NCBI GenBank assembly: GCA_028283825.1
Contig: JAPWJW010000005.1
Span: 620,001-684,000, forward strand
Direction: 5' to 3'
Origin: Azospirillaceae bacterium
GTDB lineage: Bacteria > Pseudomonadota > Alphaproteobacteria > Azospirillales > Azospirillaceae
DNA: 64,000 nt
Below, one piece after another: positions 55,668-64,000 of the stretch. Position 1 is the stretch's first letter, and every line of letters starts with the position of its first letter. A model generated the notes under the pieces. It ran no database searches, was not told where the DNA came from, and saw nothing but the letters and a program-made list of their open reading frames with translations. The position numbers and the translations under genes were made by a program.

Positions 55668-56566
55668 CCGGCGCCACCATCCGCATCGTCGAGGTCGGCC
55701 CCCGCGACGGCCTGCAGAATGAGGCGGTGCTGGTGCCCACCGACATCAAGGTGGCGCTGGTGGACCGCCTGGCCGCCACCGGCCTGACGGTGGTGGAGGC
55801 CGGGGCCTTCGTGTCGCCCAAATGGGTGCCGCAGATGGCGGACAGCGCCGCCGTGCTGGCGCAGATCCAGCGTCCGGCGGGCGTGCGCTTTCCCGTGCTG
55901 GTGCCCAATGAGCGCGGCCTGACCCAGGCGCTGGCCGCCGGTGTCAAGGAGATCGCCGTCTTCGCCGCCGCGTCGGAGGCGTTCTCCCAGCGCAACATCA
56001 ATTGTTCCATCGCCGAAAGCCTGGACCGCTTCGCCCCGGTGGCCCGCCAGGCGCGCGACGCCAGCGTGTCGGTGCGAGGGTATGTATCCTGCGTGCTGGG
56101 CTGCCCATATGAAGGCGCCATTGATCCGGGCCGGGTGGCGGAGGTGTCGGCGCGGCTGGTCGATCTGGGGTGCGCCGAAATCTCGCTGGGCGACACCATC
56201 GGCGTCGGCACGCCGGCTCAGGCCCAGGCCCTGGTGCGCCGCGTGGCCCGGGACGTGCCGGTGGAAAAGCTGGCGGCCCACTTCCACGACACCTACGGCC
56301 AGGCGCTGGCCAACCTGCTGGCCTGCCTGGACGAAGGTGTCCGGGTCATCGACAGTTCCGTGGCCGGCCTGGGCGGCTGCCCCTATGCCAAGGGCGCCAC
56401 CGGTAACGTGGCGACGGAGGATGTGGTCTACATGCTGGAAGGGCAGGGCCTGGCCACCGGCGTGGACCTGGACGTCCTGGCCGTTATCGGCGGCTGGATC
56501 TCCGACACCATCGGCCGCCCGAACGCCAGCCGCGCCGGCCGCGCCCTGCTGGCCAAGGCGGGATGA
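55664..56566 (+). CDS. liuE: Hydroxymethylglutaryl-CoA lyase
   Basis: A 300-residue TIM-barrel enzyme that splits HMG-CoA to acetoacetate and acetyl-CoA, ending leucine degradation. Signatures: VGPRDGLQNE (substrate arginine and metal aspartate), AHFHDTYGQALANLLACL (metal histidines) and the catalytic cysteine loop GLGGCPYAKGATGNVATED. Start ATG 55664 overlaps the liuD stop by ATGA. Last gene of the operon. Confidence 0.95.
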   Translation: MTGATIRIVEVGPRDGLQNEAVLVPTDIKVALVDRLAATGLTVVEAGAFVSPKWVPQMADSAAVLAQIQRPAGVRFPVLVPNERGLTQALAAGVKEIAVFAAASEAFSQRNINCSIAESLDRFAPVARQARDASVSVRGYVSCVLGCPYEGAIDPGRVAEVSARLVDLGCAEISLGDTIGVGTPAQAQALVRRVARDVPVEKLAAHFHDTYGQALANLLACLDEGVRVIDSSVAGLGGCPYAKGATGNVATEDVVYMLEGQGLATGVDLDVLAVIGGWISDTIGRPNASRAGRALLAKAG

Positions 56567-56620
56567 TTGACGGACGTTGCCAATCCTCTAGCATGGGGTA
56601 TCCCTCACGGAGGTCGTCCC

Positions 56621-56878
56621 ATGCCGGCCATGACAGTCAGGCTCCCCAACGAATTGATCGAATTCGTTGAGGGTGAAATTGCCTCTGGTGATTACGCCAC
56701 CGCGTCGGAAGTCGTGACCGACGCGCTGCGGCTTCTTCGTCGCGAACGCGCGGTACGCCAAGAAAAGCTGGCCATTCTCCGCAAGGAGATCGCCATTGGA
56801 TGGGAAGAGGCCAAAGCCGGCTTGCGCTCTGGCAGATCTGTTCTGGAGATCGATGCCGAATTGGATCGAGACGGCTGA
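56621..56878 (+). CDS. ParD-like antitoxin without a toxin partner
   Basis: An 85-residue protein with a ribbon-helix-helix start (MTVRLPNELIEFVEGEIASGDYATASEVVTDALRLLRRE) typical of ParD-like CC2985-family antitoxins, and a C-terminal helix. The start at 56621 has a perfect GGAGG eight bases upstream. No ParE-like frame follows: only VQHFLSVTE is readable before a stop at 56923, possibly the relic of a lost toxin start. An orphan antitoxin is therefore the working call. Confidence 0.8.
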   Translation: MPAMTVRLPNELIEFVEGEIASGDYATASEVVTDALRLLRRERAVRQEKLAILRKEIAIGWEEAKAGLRSGRSVLEIDAELDRDG

Positions 56879-57512
56879 CAATCGGTTAAGCCGGTGCAGC
56901 ACTTCTTGAGCGTGACAGAATAGAAACGAATTAACGAATTTTTTCGCAATAAAAACACTGTCCTCGGCCATCTTACGGTCAGTGCCCTTTATTGCCACAG
57001 CCAAGCCACTGGACAGCGGGCGGGCGGGCGTTGGACAATGGGGACGGCACGGCCCGGCGAAAAGGGCTGGCTGTTTTCGGGGTGGAGTTGGCGCGAGACC
57101 GGCCCACCCGGTTCCAACTTCGGGGAGTAGCGCACATGCTTTTTACCGATGACATCCGCCGACGATTCCATCCCGGGGCGATGATCCCATGCCCTGAGGC
57201 CGCCGGTTCGGGCCGGCAACGAAGGACGTGCCTGGACGGTTGATCCGGCCAGGATCCTTGCCGCCGCCCCAACCATACCCATGACCGTCTCCGCCGCCAG
57301 TGCCTGAAGGGCCGGCGCGTGATGCGGATCCAGGCTTGGCACATGGTTTTGCGACCCCGAGGGAAGTCCGGGCCGCTGCCGTGACGCCAAGGGCGGATCC
57401 CGTGTCGCGCGACGGAACAATCCATCCTTTTCAGCGCTTTAGCGAGCGGGCGGCTGCCTATATCTGGCGCCGCCGGCGGTTTTCCCCGCGGATTGAAAGG
57501 TAGAGCAGTTCC
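56879..57512. other. Long intergenic region before pckG
   Basis: 634 bases without a convincing gene. The first 80 bases are AT-rich and may mark a lost toxin gene. Small stems occur at 57059-57080 (CGAAAA..TTTTCG) and 57098-57112 (ACCGG..CCGGT). The open frames across it have no ribosome site or family content. The right part must hold the pckG promoter; no consensus could be fixed. Confidence 0.5.
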
Positions 57513-59378
57513 ATGACCGACACCGTCACGACGACGACCACACCCGCCGCCAATCCGGTGCCCACCAGCCCAGTCCCCCCCACCACCAACGCGGCCCTGC
57601 TGGCCTGGGTGGATGAGGTTGTCGCCCAGTGCCAACCCGCATCCGTCCACTGGTGCGACGGCAGCCAGGCGGAATACGACCGGCTGTGCGCGGAGATGGT
57701 GGCCCAGGGCACCTTCATCCGGCTGAACCCGGCCAAGCGGCCCAATTCCTTCCTCTGCCGGTCCGATGCCAGCGACGTGGCGCGGGTGGAGGACCGCACC
57801 TTCATCTGCTCCCCCACGCCGGAAGGGGCCGGCCCCACCAACAATTGGGCCGACCCGGAGGAGATGCGCGGCACCCTTGCCGGCTTGTTCAAGGGCAGCA
57901 TGCGCGGCCGTACACTGTACGTCGTGCCGTTCAGCATGGGGCCGCTGGGTTCCCCCATTTCCCACATCGGGGTGCAACTGTCGGACAGCCCCTATGTCGC
58001 CGTCAGCATGCGCATCATGACCCGCATGGGCGACGCCGTGTTGAAGCAGCTGGGCGATGGCGACTTCGTGAAGTGCCTGCACAGCGTGGGCGCGCCGCTG
58101 AAGGCTGGGCAGAAGGACGTGGCCTGGCCCTGCAACGCCACGCACAAGTACATCGTCCACTTCCCCGAGACGCATGAGATCGTCAGCTTCGGTTCCGGCT
58201 ACGGCGGCAACGCCTTGCTGGGTAAGAAGTGCTTCGCGCTGCGCATCGCCTCATCCCTGGGGCGGGAGGAAGGTTGGCTGGCGGAGCATATGCTGATCCT
58301 GGGCGTGGAAAGCCCGGAGGGGGAAAAGACCTATGTGGCGGCCGCCTTCCCCTCGGCGTGTGGGAAGACCAACTTCGCCATGATGGTGCCGCCGGCGGCG
58401 TTCGAGGGCTGGAAGGTCCGCACCATCGGCGACGACATCGCCTGGATCAAGCCGTCGCCGGACGGAACCCTCCGCGCCATCAATCCGGAGGCCGGGTTCT
58501 TCGGCGTGGCGCCGGGCACCAGCCTGAAGTCCAACCCCAACGCCCTGCTGACACTGCACGCCAACGTCATCTTCACCAACTGCGCCCTGACGGATGACGG
58601 CGACGTGTGGTGGGAAGGCTTGACCGACACCCCGCCGGATCATCTGATCGACTGGGAAGGCAAGGACTGGGCGCCGGCCAGCGGCCGCAAGGCCGCACAC
58701 CCCAACGCCCGCTTCACCGCGCCGGCCAGCCAGTGCCCCAGCATCGACCCGGCGTGGGAGGATCCGGCCGGCGTGCCCATCGACGCCTTCATCTTCGGCG
58801 GCCGTCTGTCGCGCACCTTCCCCCTGGTGTTCGAGACCCGCGACTGGCGGGAAGGCGTCTATTGGGCGGCGACGCTGGGGTCGGAGGCCACGGCGGCCGC
58901 CGTTGGCCAGGCCGCCATCCGCCGCGACCCCTTCGCCATGCTGCCCTTCTGCGGCTACAACATGGCGGAGTACTGGCGCCATTGGCTGGACATGGCGCCC
59001 CAGGTGACGAAGCTGCCGCGCATCTACCGCGTCAACTGGTTCCGCAAGGACCAGGACGGCCGGTTCGCCTGGCCGGGCTTCGGCGACAACATGCGTGTAC
59101 TGAAGTGGATAGTGGACCGCGTGCACGGCCGCGCCACCGAGGCGGGCGAGAACCTGTTCGGCCTGACGCCGCGCTATGAGGATCTCACCTGGTCCGGCCT
59201 GGATTTCGGGCCGGAGAAGTTCGCCGCGGTCATGGCGCTGGACGATGTCGAGGCCGAGACCGAACTGCGCGGCCAGTCGGAACTGTTCGGCCGGTTCGGC
59301 GGCGACACGCCCCAGGAACTGATCGACCAGCAGGACACCCTGCTGGACCGGTTGGCGCAAGGCCGCGAAGCGGCGTAA
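57513..59378 (+). CDS. pckG: Phosphoenolpyruvate carboxykinase (GTP)
   Basis: A 621-residue GTP-type PEPCK that turns oxaloacetate into phosphoenolpyruvate, the gateway to gluconeogenesis from organic acids. The GTP/phosphate loop is [18 protein letters not shown], with the reactive cysteine. Other signatures are [57 protein letters not shown] and [26 protein letters not shown]. The first 25 residues are a threonine/proline-rich tail extension. A strong terminator follows at 59401-59437. Firm call. Confidence 0.96.
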   Translation: MTDTVTTTTTPAANPVPTSPVPPTTNAALLAWVDEVVAQCQPASVHWCDGSQAEYDRLCAEMVAQGTFIRLNPAKRPNSFLCRSDASDVARVEDRTFICSPTPEGAGPTNNWADPEEMRGTLAGLFKGSMRGRTLYVVPFSMGPLGSPISHIGVQLSDSPYVAVSMRIMTRMGDAVLKQLGDGDFVKCLHSVGAPLKAGQKDVAWPCNATHKYIVHFPETHEIVSFGSGYGGNALLGKKCFALRIASSLGREEGWLAEHMLILGVESPEGEKTYVAAAFPSACGKTNFAMMVPPAAFEGWKVRTIGDDIAWIKPSPDGTLRAINPEAGFFGVAPGTSLKSNPNALLTLHANVIFTNCALTDDGDVWWEGLTDTPPDHLIDWEGKDWAPASGRKAAHPNARFTAPASQCPSIDPAWEDPAGVPIDAFIFGGRLSRTFPLVFETRDWREGVYWAATLGSEATAAAVGQAAIRRDPFAMLPFCGYNMAEYWRHWLDMAPQVTKLPRIYRVNWFRKDQDGRFAWPGFGDNMRVLKWIVDRVHGRATEAGENLFGLTPRYEDLTWSGLDFGPEKFAAVMALDDVEAETELRGQSELFGRFGGDTPQELIDQQDTLLDRLAQGREAA

Positions 59379-59398
59379 GGCGGCAACCTCCTGTTCCG

Positions 59399-59596
59399 TC
59401 AAAAGCCCCGGATGGGTCCGCCCTCCGGGGCTTTTTTCATGAGCGCCAGCCGCAGGACCAGCCAGTCGATGTGCGCCAGCAGCAGGGTGCCGGCCTCGCC
59501 CCCGGCGCAGCAGGTGGCGGCCAGTTCCATCGCCTGGCGCAGGCGGCCGGGAAGCTTGCCCATCAGCATGTCCAGCGACATCACGGCCACCTCCAT
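59399..59596 (-). CDS. Possible small protein coupled to the alpha/beta-hydrolase gene
   Basis: A 65-residue frame starting at ATG 59596, two bases after the hydrolase stop, which suggests translational coupling. The sequence (MEVAVMSLDMLMGKLPGRLRQAMELAATCC, then LLLAHIDWLVLRLALMKKAPE) is helical and not recognised. Its last dozen residues are encoded by the pckG terminator hairpin in reverse and its stop sits at the edge of that hairpin. It could be a true small protein or an accidental frame. Confidence 0.45.
   Translation of the reverse strand: MEVAVMSLDMLMGKLPGRLRQAMELAATCCAGGEAGTLLLAHIDWLVLRLALMKKAPEGGPIRGF
59401..59437. terminator. Strong terminator of pckG, possibly bidirectional
   Basis: AAAAGCCCCGGA at 59401-59412 pairs perfectly with TCCGGGGCTTTT at 59424-59435 around an 11-base loop. 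It continues into T's to 59437, a textbook intrinsic terminator for pckG. On the minus strand the A-run gives a weaker U-tract, so it may also stop the convergent hydrolase transcript. Confidence 0.92.
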
Positions 59597-59598
59597 CG

Positions 59599-60546
59599 TC
59601 ACAAGGCCAGGGCCGCGCGCAGGGCCTGGCGCGCCAGCGTGTGGGCCATCAGCGTCGGGGCGGTGCCGGCCAGCCCGTCCAGCCAGAAGAAGTCGTGGAT
59701 GGTGCCGATCAGGCGGACGGCGGCGACGTCGACCTCCGCCAGCATCAGGCGGCGGGCGTAGGCCTCCCCCCCGTCCCGCGCCAGATCGGCCTCCGCCGTC
59801 AGCACCAAGGTGGGCGGTGACCGGCGCAGCCGTTCCAGGGGCAGGGCCAGGGGCGACAGGGCGGCCCAGCCCAGGCCGGTCGCGAAGGCCCGGGCGGAAC
59901 AGCGCCGGAAGGCATCCGGATCCAGCCAGTCGTCCACGCCCTCGGTGGCGGCGCAATCGGCGACGATGGGGTGGGCCAGCACCTGGTAGCGGAACCCCGG
60001 CCAGCCCGCCGGCCGTGCCGCCGTGGCCAACAGCGCCGCCATGGCACCGCCGCAGCCGTCGCCGGCCAGAACCGTGCGTTCCACATCCAGGCCGTTCGCC
60101 GCGCCATGAGCGATCAGCCAATCCAGCGCCGCATGGATCCGGCGCAGGGCCTGGGGGGCCAGGACCGGCGGCGCCCAGCCGGCCTCCACGAACAGCAGGG
60201 CTGCCCCACAGCCGGCGGCCAGCCGCAGGGCCGCGGCCCCATGCGTCGCCCAGCCGCCGAAGGCCCAGAAGCCGCCGGGCAGGTAGAACAGGACGGGCAC
60301 CGTCCCCACCCCGGGCGGATGTGCGAGGATGAGCGAAAACTCGGACGCCCCCTCCACCAGCGTGATGCGGGTCACGGGGGTGGTGTCCAGGGGCGCATCC
60401 CCTTGCAGGCGGGCGGCGATGTCGGCGCCCCGGTCGAAACCGCCAGGGGCGTAAGGCGACAGGCCCGCCTCGGCCACCTGGTCAAGGAAGCTGCGGACAC
60501 CCGGGTCCAGGGTGACGTGCTGCCGGGCAACGGTATCGAGGGTCAT
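59599..60546 (-). CDS. Alpha/beta-hydrolase (HSL-like) lacking the nucleophilic serine
   Basis: A 315-residue protein of the hormone-sensitive-lipase-like alpha/beta-hydrolase group. The family's HGGGW oxyanion motif appears as LPGGFW, and the nucleophile motif GDSAGG appears as GDGCGG, with Gly164 at the serine position and Cys165 next to it. An acidic residue (TAEADLARDGG) and the histidine (LIGTIHDFFW) remain. It may therefore be a non-catalytic binding protein, or use the adjacent cysteine. Start ATG 60546 (MTLDTVARQHVTL). It is preceded 8 bases upstream by an AraC regulator on the same strand. Confidence 0.75.
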   Translation of the reverse strand: MTLDTVARQHVTLDPGVRSFLDQVAEAGLSPYAPGGFDRGADIAARLQGDAPLDTTPVTRITLVEGASEFSLILAHPPGVGTVPVLFYLPGGFWAFGGWATHGAAALRLAAGCGAALLFVEAGWAPPVLAPQALRRIHAALDWLIAHGAANGLDVERTVLAGDGCGGAMAALLATAARPAGWPGFRYQVLAHPIVADCAATEGVDDWLDPDAFRRCSARAFATGLGWAALSPLALPLERLRRSPPTLVLTAEADLARDGGEAYARRLMLAEVDVAAVRLIGTIHDFFWLDGLAGTAPTLMAHTLARQALRAALAL

Positions 60547-60554
60547 GGGGCGGA

Positions 60555-61109
60555 TCACAGGCTGAGCGGCAGGACATCGACGACGTTGGCGCGGCGCCAG
60601 GCGGCCGGCGTTTCCCCCGTCACCTGGCGGAACACGCGGCTGAGATGCGCCTGGTCGGCGAAGCCGGCATCCAGCGCGATGTCGGCCAGGGTGTCGTCGC
60701 TGTCCAGCATGCGGGTCTTGGCCCGCTCGATCCGGCGCAGGGTGACGAAGGCGCGGGGGGACTGGCCGAAGCTGCGGCGGAAGGCGACGCAGAAGTGCCC
60801 GGTGCTGAGCCGTGCCGCGTGGGCCAGATCGTCGTTGCACAGGGTGCCGTCCAGGCGGCTGTCGATCAGGGCCAGCACCCGCTTGGCCTGCCAGGGCGCC
60901 AGGCCGCTGCGCTGATCGGCCTCGGGTCCCCGGGTATCGGCGGAACCGCGCCGCAACAGCAGGTCGCGCACCTGGCAGATTTTCTGCCGGGCCTGGCCCA
61001 TGTCGTGTTCGACCGCTTGCACGGCCTCTTCCAGCAGGCGGGCCAGCGCGGTCAGGCCGCCGGCGTTTTGGGCGAAGGGGGTGTCGAAGGTGAGGGCGGG
61101 CGCGGTCAT
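60555..61109 (-). CDS. AraC family transcriptional regulator
   Basis: A 184-residue protein consisting mostly of the two-HTH AraC DNA-binding domain (GTLCNDDLAHAARLSTGHFCVAFRRSFGQSPRAFVTLRRIERAK, then TLADIALDAGFADQAHLSRVFRQVTGETPAAWRR). The N-terminal 80 residues are short and helical with no recognised sensor. ATG 61109 has GGAGG upstream. It ends 8 bases before the hydrolase start, so the two form an operon. Confidence 0.87.
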   Translation of the reverse strand: MTAPALTFDTPFAQNAGGLTALARLLEEAVQAVEHDMGQARQKICQVRDLLLRRGSADTRGPEADQRSGLAPWQAKRVLALIDSRLDGTLCNDDLAHAARLSTGHFCVAFRRSFGQSPRAFVTLRRIERAKTRMLDSDDTLADIALDAGFADQAHLSRVFRQVTGETPAAWRRANVVDVLPLSL

Positions 61110-61206
61110 GGTTGCCTCCGGTGCGTTAGCGTGATGGAGGCATTGTGGGGCGGTAGGGCCGTCCCCGGGGAGTTAAGCGATGTGAAGCGTTGGGTGGCGT
61201 TAAGCG

Positions 61207-63717
61207 CTAAACGGCAGCCTTAACGGGACCCAATAGCGGCGCGCACCAACCCTGATAGGCGCGTTCCCTCAGCATCGTCCGCGCTGTGGCGGAACCGGCG
61301 ACGGCGAACATTTCCAACTGCATGGGGCTGGCGATGGCCGGGACGCCGCCGCCGCCACCCAAGCCGGCGGCATAGCCGTCGGCGAAGGCCCGCCAATGGT
61401 CCAGGGCGTGGTGGCGCGCCCGCTGGTCCAGCACCCCGATCCAGGCCAGCGCCAGGTCCGGCGCGCCGGCGGCGATGGCCACGGGGATGCAACCGATGGC
61501 CAGGCCGTAACAGACGGACAGCGTATGGTCGATGCGCATCACCTCGTCCGCGCATTCCCGCGCCAGGTCCAGGGCGGCGGGCACGTCGCCCATCATCCAG
61601 CGCAGGCGCATCAGCATGCTCAGCATGGCGATGCGGCCATCCACCTGGGCGTAGTTGGCGTTGGTGGCGCGCGTGGGGTCGGCGTCGGCCGCCATCACCG
61701 CCTGCAACAGGGCCAGGGACCGGCCGTGGTCGCCCGAGAAATGATGGGACAGGACGCGCATGCGCATGCCCCCCATCCGTTCCGACAGGCTGCCACCGTC
61801 GCCGACGCGGGCGCTGAAGGCCTCACCCACCTCCAGGCTTTCGGCGTAGCGGCCGGCCAGGGTGCGGTGCGCCCACACACCCCACAGGGCGCGGCGGGCC
61901 AACCCCTCGTTGCCGATGGCTTCGGCGATTTCCAGCGCCTGCTCGAACGCCGCCCCCATGGCCGGCACGGGGCCGCGTGTGTGCCACAACGCATGGCCGT
62001 AGGCCGCCAGCAGCTCCACCCGCCGGGCGGCGCGCCGTGCGGCATCCGCCGTTCCCCGCTGGTCCAGCGCCGACAGCATCTGTTCGGCGCGCCCCAGGAA
62101 TTCGTGGGGCAGCGACAGGTGGAACCACAGCGGCGCGCTGACCACGATCAGGTCCAGACCCAAATCCAGGTCACCCTGGTCACCCACCACCCAGTCCAGG
62201 GCGGCGCGGACATCGGCGATGCGGCGGCTGTGCTGGGCCAGCCATTCCCGCGGGGCCTGGCCCTCCCAGGCCCGCTGCATGTCAGCGAAAAGGGACAGCA
62301 GGTGGCGGGCATGGGCGGCGCGGGCCGGCGCGTCGTCGCCATCCTCGATCAGGCGCTCATGGCCATAGTGGCGGGTGGTGTCCAGCAGGCGATAGCGCAA
62401 ACCGTCCGGCTCACGCACGCTGGCCACCAGCGACTTGGCCACCAGTTCCGCCAGGGTTTCCAGCACCATGCCTTCACGGCCGCCGGCCACGCCATGGGCG
62501 TCCCGGGCGTCGAAGCTGGCGCGGAATACCGACAGGCGGGCCAGCAGCCGCCGCTCCTCCGCCGTCAGCAGGCCGTAGCTCCAGTCCAGGGCGGCCCGCA
62601 GGGTGCGGTGGCGGGGCAGGGCCGTGCGTCGGCCCCGGGTCAGCAGATCCAGGCTGTCCTGAAGGCGCCGCGCCAGTTCCGGCGGGTCCATCAGGTCGAT
62701 GCGCGCGGCGGCCAGTTCGATGGCCAGGGGAATGCCGTCCAGGCGTCGGCAGATTTCCGCCACCGCCACCGCGTCGCCGTCATCCATGGCGAAGTCGGCA
62801 TGGACGGCGCGGGCCCGGTCGTGGAACAGGGCAGCCGCCGGATAGGCTAGCACGCCGGCCGCATCGCGGCATTCCTCCGGCGGAACGGGCAGGGCCGGCA
62901 GGCGATGCACCCATTCCCCCACGGCGCGCAGGGGTTCGCGGCTGGTCGCCAGGATCAGCAGCGACGGCACGGCGGCCAGCAACTGTTCGGCCAGCGCCGC
63001 CGCCGCATCGACCAGATGTTCGCAATTGTCCAGCAGCAGCAGGGTGGGGGCCGCCGCCAGGTCGGCGATGACGGCGCCCAGGCGGTCCGTTCCGGCACCG
63101 GGCAGGCCCAGGGCCACGGCCACCGTGCCCTCCGCCAGGACGGGATCGGCAATGGGGGCGAAATCGACGAACCGCACGCGCACGCCGTGGTTCCCGGTAA
63201 AGTCGGTGGCGGTTGCCAGGGCCACCGTGGTCTTGCCCATGCCGCCGGGGCCCGCCAGCGTCAGGAAGCGGCGCTGGGGCAACTCATCAACCAGGGTCCG
63301 GACGATGGCGGTGCGCCCGACCAGCGGCACCAGGGGACTAAGGGGGGCCGCGGTGTCCATTGCCGGCGACGGTGCCGTGGGGACGGCGACCGGCGCGTCC
63401 GGCAGGCTGCGCACCACGGGCAAGGTCAGGCGATAGCCGCGCCCGGCCTCATTCACGATCAGGCGGTCGTCGCCCAGCGCCTTGCGCAGGCCCGACAGGT
63501 GGACGCGCACGGCACTTTCATCGATCACCTGGCCGGGCCAGACCTCGGCCAGCAGGCGGTCGCGGGTCACCAGTTCGCCGCCGGCGCCGGCCAGCACCGC
63601 CAGCAGGTTGGCGGCCCGGCCGCCCAGCTTCACCGGCTGGCCGTCACGGCAGAGGGTCAGGTGCGGCAGGTCCAGGGTGAAGCCGCCGAAGGCCAGGCGT
63701 ACGCTCCGCTCGGTCAT
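61207..63717 (-). CDS. Winged-helix transcriptional regulator with NTPase and TPR-like region
   Basis: An 836-residue regulator. Residues 1-100 are an OmpR-type winged helix (FGGFTLDLPHLTLCRDGQPVKLGGRAANLLAVL, then VIDESAVRVHLSGLRKALGDDRLIVNEAGRGYRL). A STAND-type NTPase follows, with Walker A GPGGMGKTT starting at 156 and Walker B LLLLDNCEH. The C-terminal 350 residues are alanine-rich helical repeats, TPR-like, which probably bind an effector. The start at 63717 overlaps the stop of the upstream transporter gene (ATGA), so it likely controls that efflux pump. An upstream in-frame extension to 63801 is not needed. Confidence 0.87.
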   Translation of the reverse strand: MTERSVRLAFGGFTLDLPHLTLCRDGQPVKLGGRAANLLAVLAGAGGELVTRDRLLAEVWPGQVIDESAVRVHLSGLRKALGDDRLIVNEAGRGYRLTLPVVRSLPDAPVAVPTAPSPAMDTAAPLSPLVPLVGRTAIVRTLVDELPQRRFLTLAGPGGMGKTTVALATATDFTGNHGVRVRFVDFAPIADPVLAEGTVAVALGLPGAGTDRLGAVIADLAAAPTLLLLDNCEHLVDAAAALAEQLLAAVPSLLILATSREPLRAVGEWVHRLPALPVPPEECRDAAGVLAYPAAALFHDRARAVHADFAMDDGDAVAVAEICRRLDGIPLAIELAAARIDLMDPPELARRLQDSLDLLTRGRRTALPRHRTLRAALDWSYGLLTAEERRLLARLSVFRASFDARDAHGVAGGREGMVLETLAELVAKSLVASVREPDGLRYRLLDTTRHYGHERLIEDGDDAPARAAHARHLLSLFADMQRAWEGQAPREWLAQHSRRIADVRAALDWVVGDQGDLDLGLDLIVVSAPLWFHLSLPHEFLGRAEQMLSALDQRGTADAARRAARRVELLAAYGHALWHTRGPVPAMGAAFEQALEIAEAIGNEGLARRALWGVWAHRTLAGRYAESLEVGEAFSARVGDGGSLSERMGGMRMRVLSHHFSGDHGRSLALLQAVMAADADPTRATNANYAQVDGRIAMLSMLMRLRWMMGDVPAALDLARECADEVMRIDHTLSVCYGLAIGCIPVAIAAGAPDLALAWIGVLDQRARHHALDHWRAFADGYAAGLGGGGGVPAIASPMQLEMFAVAGSATARTMLRERAYQGWCAPLLGPVKAAV

Positions 63718-64000
63718 GGGCGGGCCGTCATCCCGGTAGCGGTACTGGCCGGCGGGATGGCGCAGGAGGTGAACTTCAGGGTGGCGACCAGCACCAGGCA
63801 CAACGCCGCCGCCCCCGCCACCACCGTCATGGCGTCGATGAAGGCCAGGACGTAAGCCTGTTTCTGCACCGATTGGGCCAGCAGGGCCACGGCGCGCATG
63901 GCCGCGTTCCCCGGCGACTGGGCCGCCAGGCCGCCGGCCACCGCCGCCAGATGGTCCTGCACCCCACTGCCGCCCGCCGTGACGTGCAGGCCCAGCAGAT
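63714..64000 (-). CDS. C-terminal part of a DHA2-type MFS efflux pump, truncated by window edge
   Basis: The frame is open to the window end and is the C-terminal piece of a multidrug-type major facilitator: GNAAMRAVALLAQSVQKQAYVLAFIDAMTVVAGAAALCLVLVATLKF contains the last periplasmic loop and span 14 typical of the EmrB/DHA2 family. The stop overlaps the ATG of the winged-helix regulator. The rest of the gene lies to the right of the window. Confidence 0.75.
   Translation of the reverse strand, partial: LLGLHVTAGGSGVQDHLAAVAGGLAAQSPGNAAMRAVALLAQSVQKQAYVLAFIDAMTVVAGAAALCLVLVATLKFTSCAIPPASTATGMTARP

Noticed and set aside
57337-57352. A sigma-54-like sequence, TGGCAC then TTTTGC, before pckG
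   Set aside because: The GG and GC elements are 13 rather than 12 bases apart, which sigma-54 does not tolerate well.
56989-57420. A 143-codon minus-strand frame upstream of pckG
   Set aside because: Random-looking proline/arginine-rich sequence without a ribosome site.

Overview
This is GC-rich chromosomal DNA with densely packed genes, mostly metabolic operons each with its own regulator. The best guess is an alphaproteobacterium of the Rhodospirillales, close to Azospirillum or Nitrospirillum. That is inferred from the rluD-rpoH pair with a small membrane protein divergent from rluD, a GTP-type PEP carboxykinase, a complete leucine (liu) operon and a five-step histidine (hut) pathway. No rRNA, tRNA, CRISPR array, transposase or phage gene was seen.

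Layout. 1-9.1 kb (+): an exported peptide-degradation cluster (5'-truncated RidA, two S10 carboxypeptidases, an S9 peptidase, an amidohydrolase, an APC permease). 9.1-11 kb: a SnoaL-like protein divergent from a TetR regulator with twin operators, then a HicAB-like toxin-antitoxin pair. 11-15 kb: aldehyde dehydrogenase plus DUF779, with a near-consensus sigma-54 promoter and a divergent AcoR-like activator. 15-19.3 kb: an S41 peptidase and an IorAB-type molybdenum hydroxylase. 19.3-21.3 kb: a decayed methylisocitrate-lyase-like remnant beside a lower-GC gene for an unrecognised helical plus beta-repeat protein, the most foreign-looking spot in the window. 21.3-28.7 kb: threonine aldolase, rluD, rpoH with a clear terminator, and a pentapeptide-repeat/PilZ pair. 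28.8-38.1 kb: hutI divergent from hutF-hutU-hutG-hutH, a GntR regulator and an APC permease. Both hutH and the permease carry a single-base frameshift as presented.

38-49.2 kb is accessory in character: an orphan AbrB-type protein, an MFS transporter, a TetR, a protein with two fused TetR units, an aldo/keto reductase behind a perfect 36-bp palindrome, a small-molecule kinase plus nucleotidyltransferase pair, DJ-1/PfpI, LysR, a metallo-beta-lactamase-fold enzyme and a ParDE pair. 49.2-56.6 kb is the liu operon (TetR divergent from liuA-liuB-liuC-liuD-liuE), converting isovaleryl-CoA to acetoacetate and acetyl-CoA. It is followed by an orphan ParD-like gene, pckG with a textbook terminator, an alpha/beta hydrolase lacking its nucleophilic serine with an AraC regulator, and a winged-helix ATPase regulator coupled to a DHA2-type efflux pump that runs off the right edge.

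Functionally the window is about amino-acid and peptide carbon: extracytoplasmic peptide cleavage, histidine and leucine catabolism, threonine cleavage, aldehyde oxidation and gluconeogenesis from PEP carboxykinase. Regulatory sites are visible as inverted repeats at several divergent promoters. The best candidates for something undescribed are the low-GC protein at 19852-21192, the kinase/nucleotidyltransferase pair at 43459-45691 and the exported peptidase cluster at the left end.
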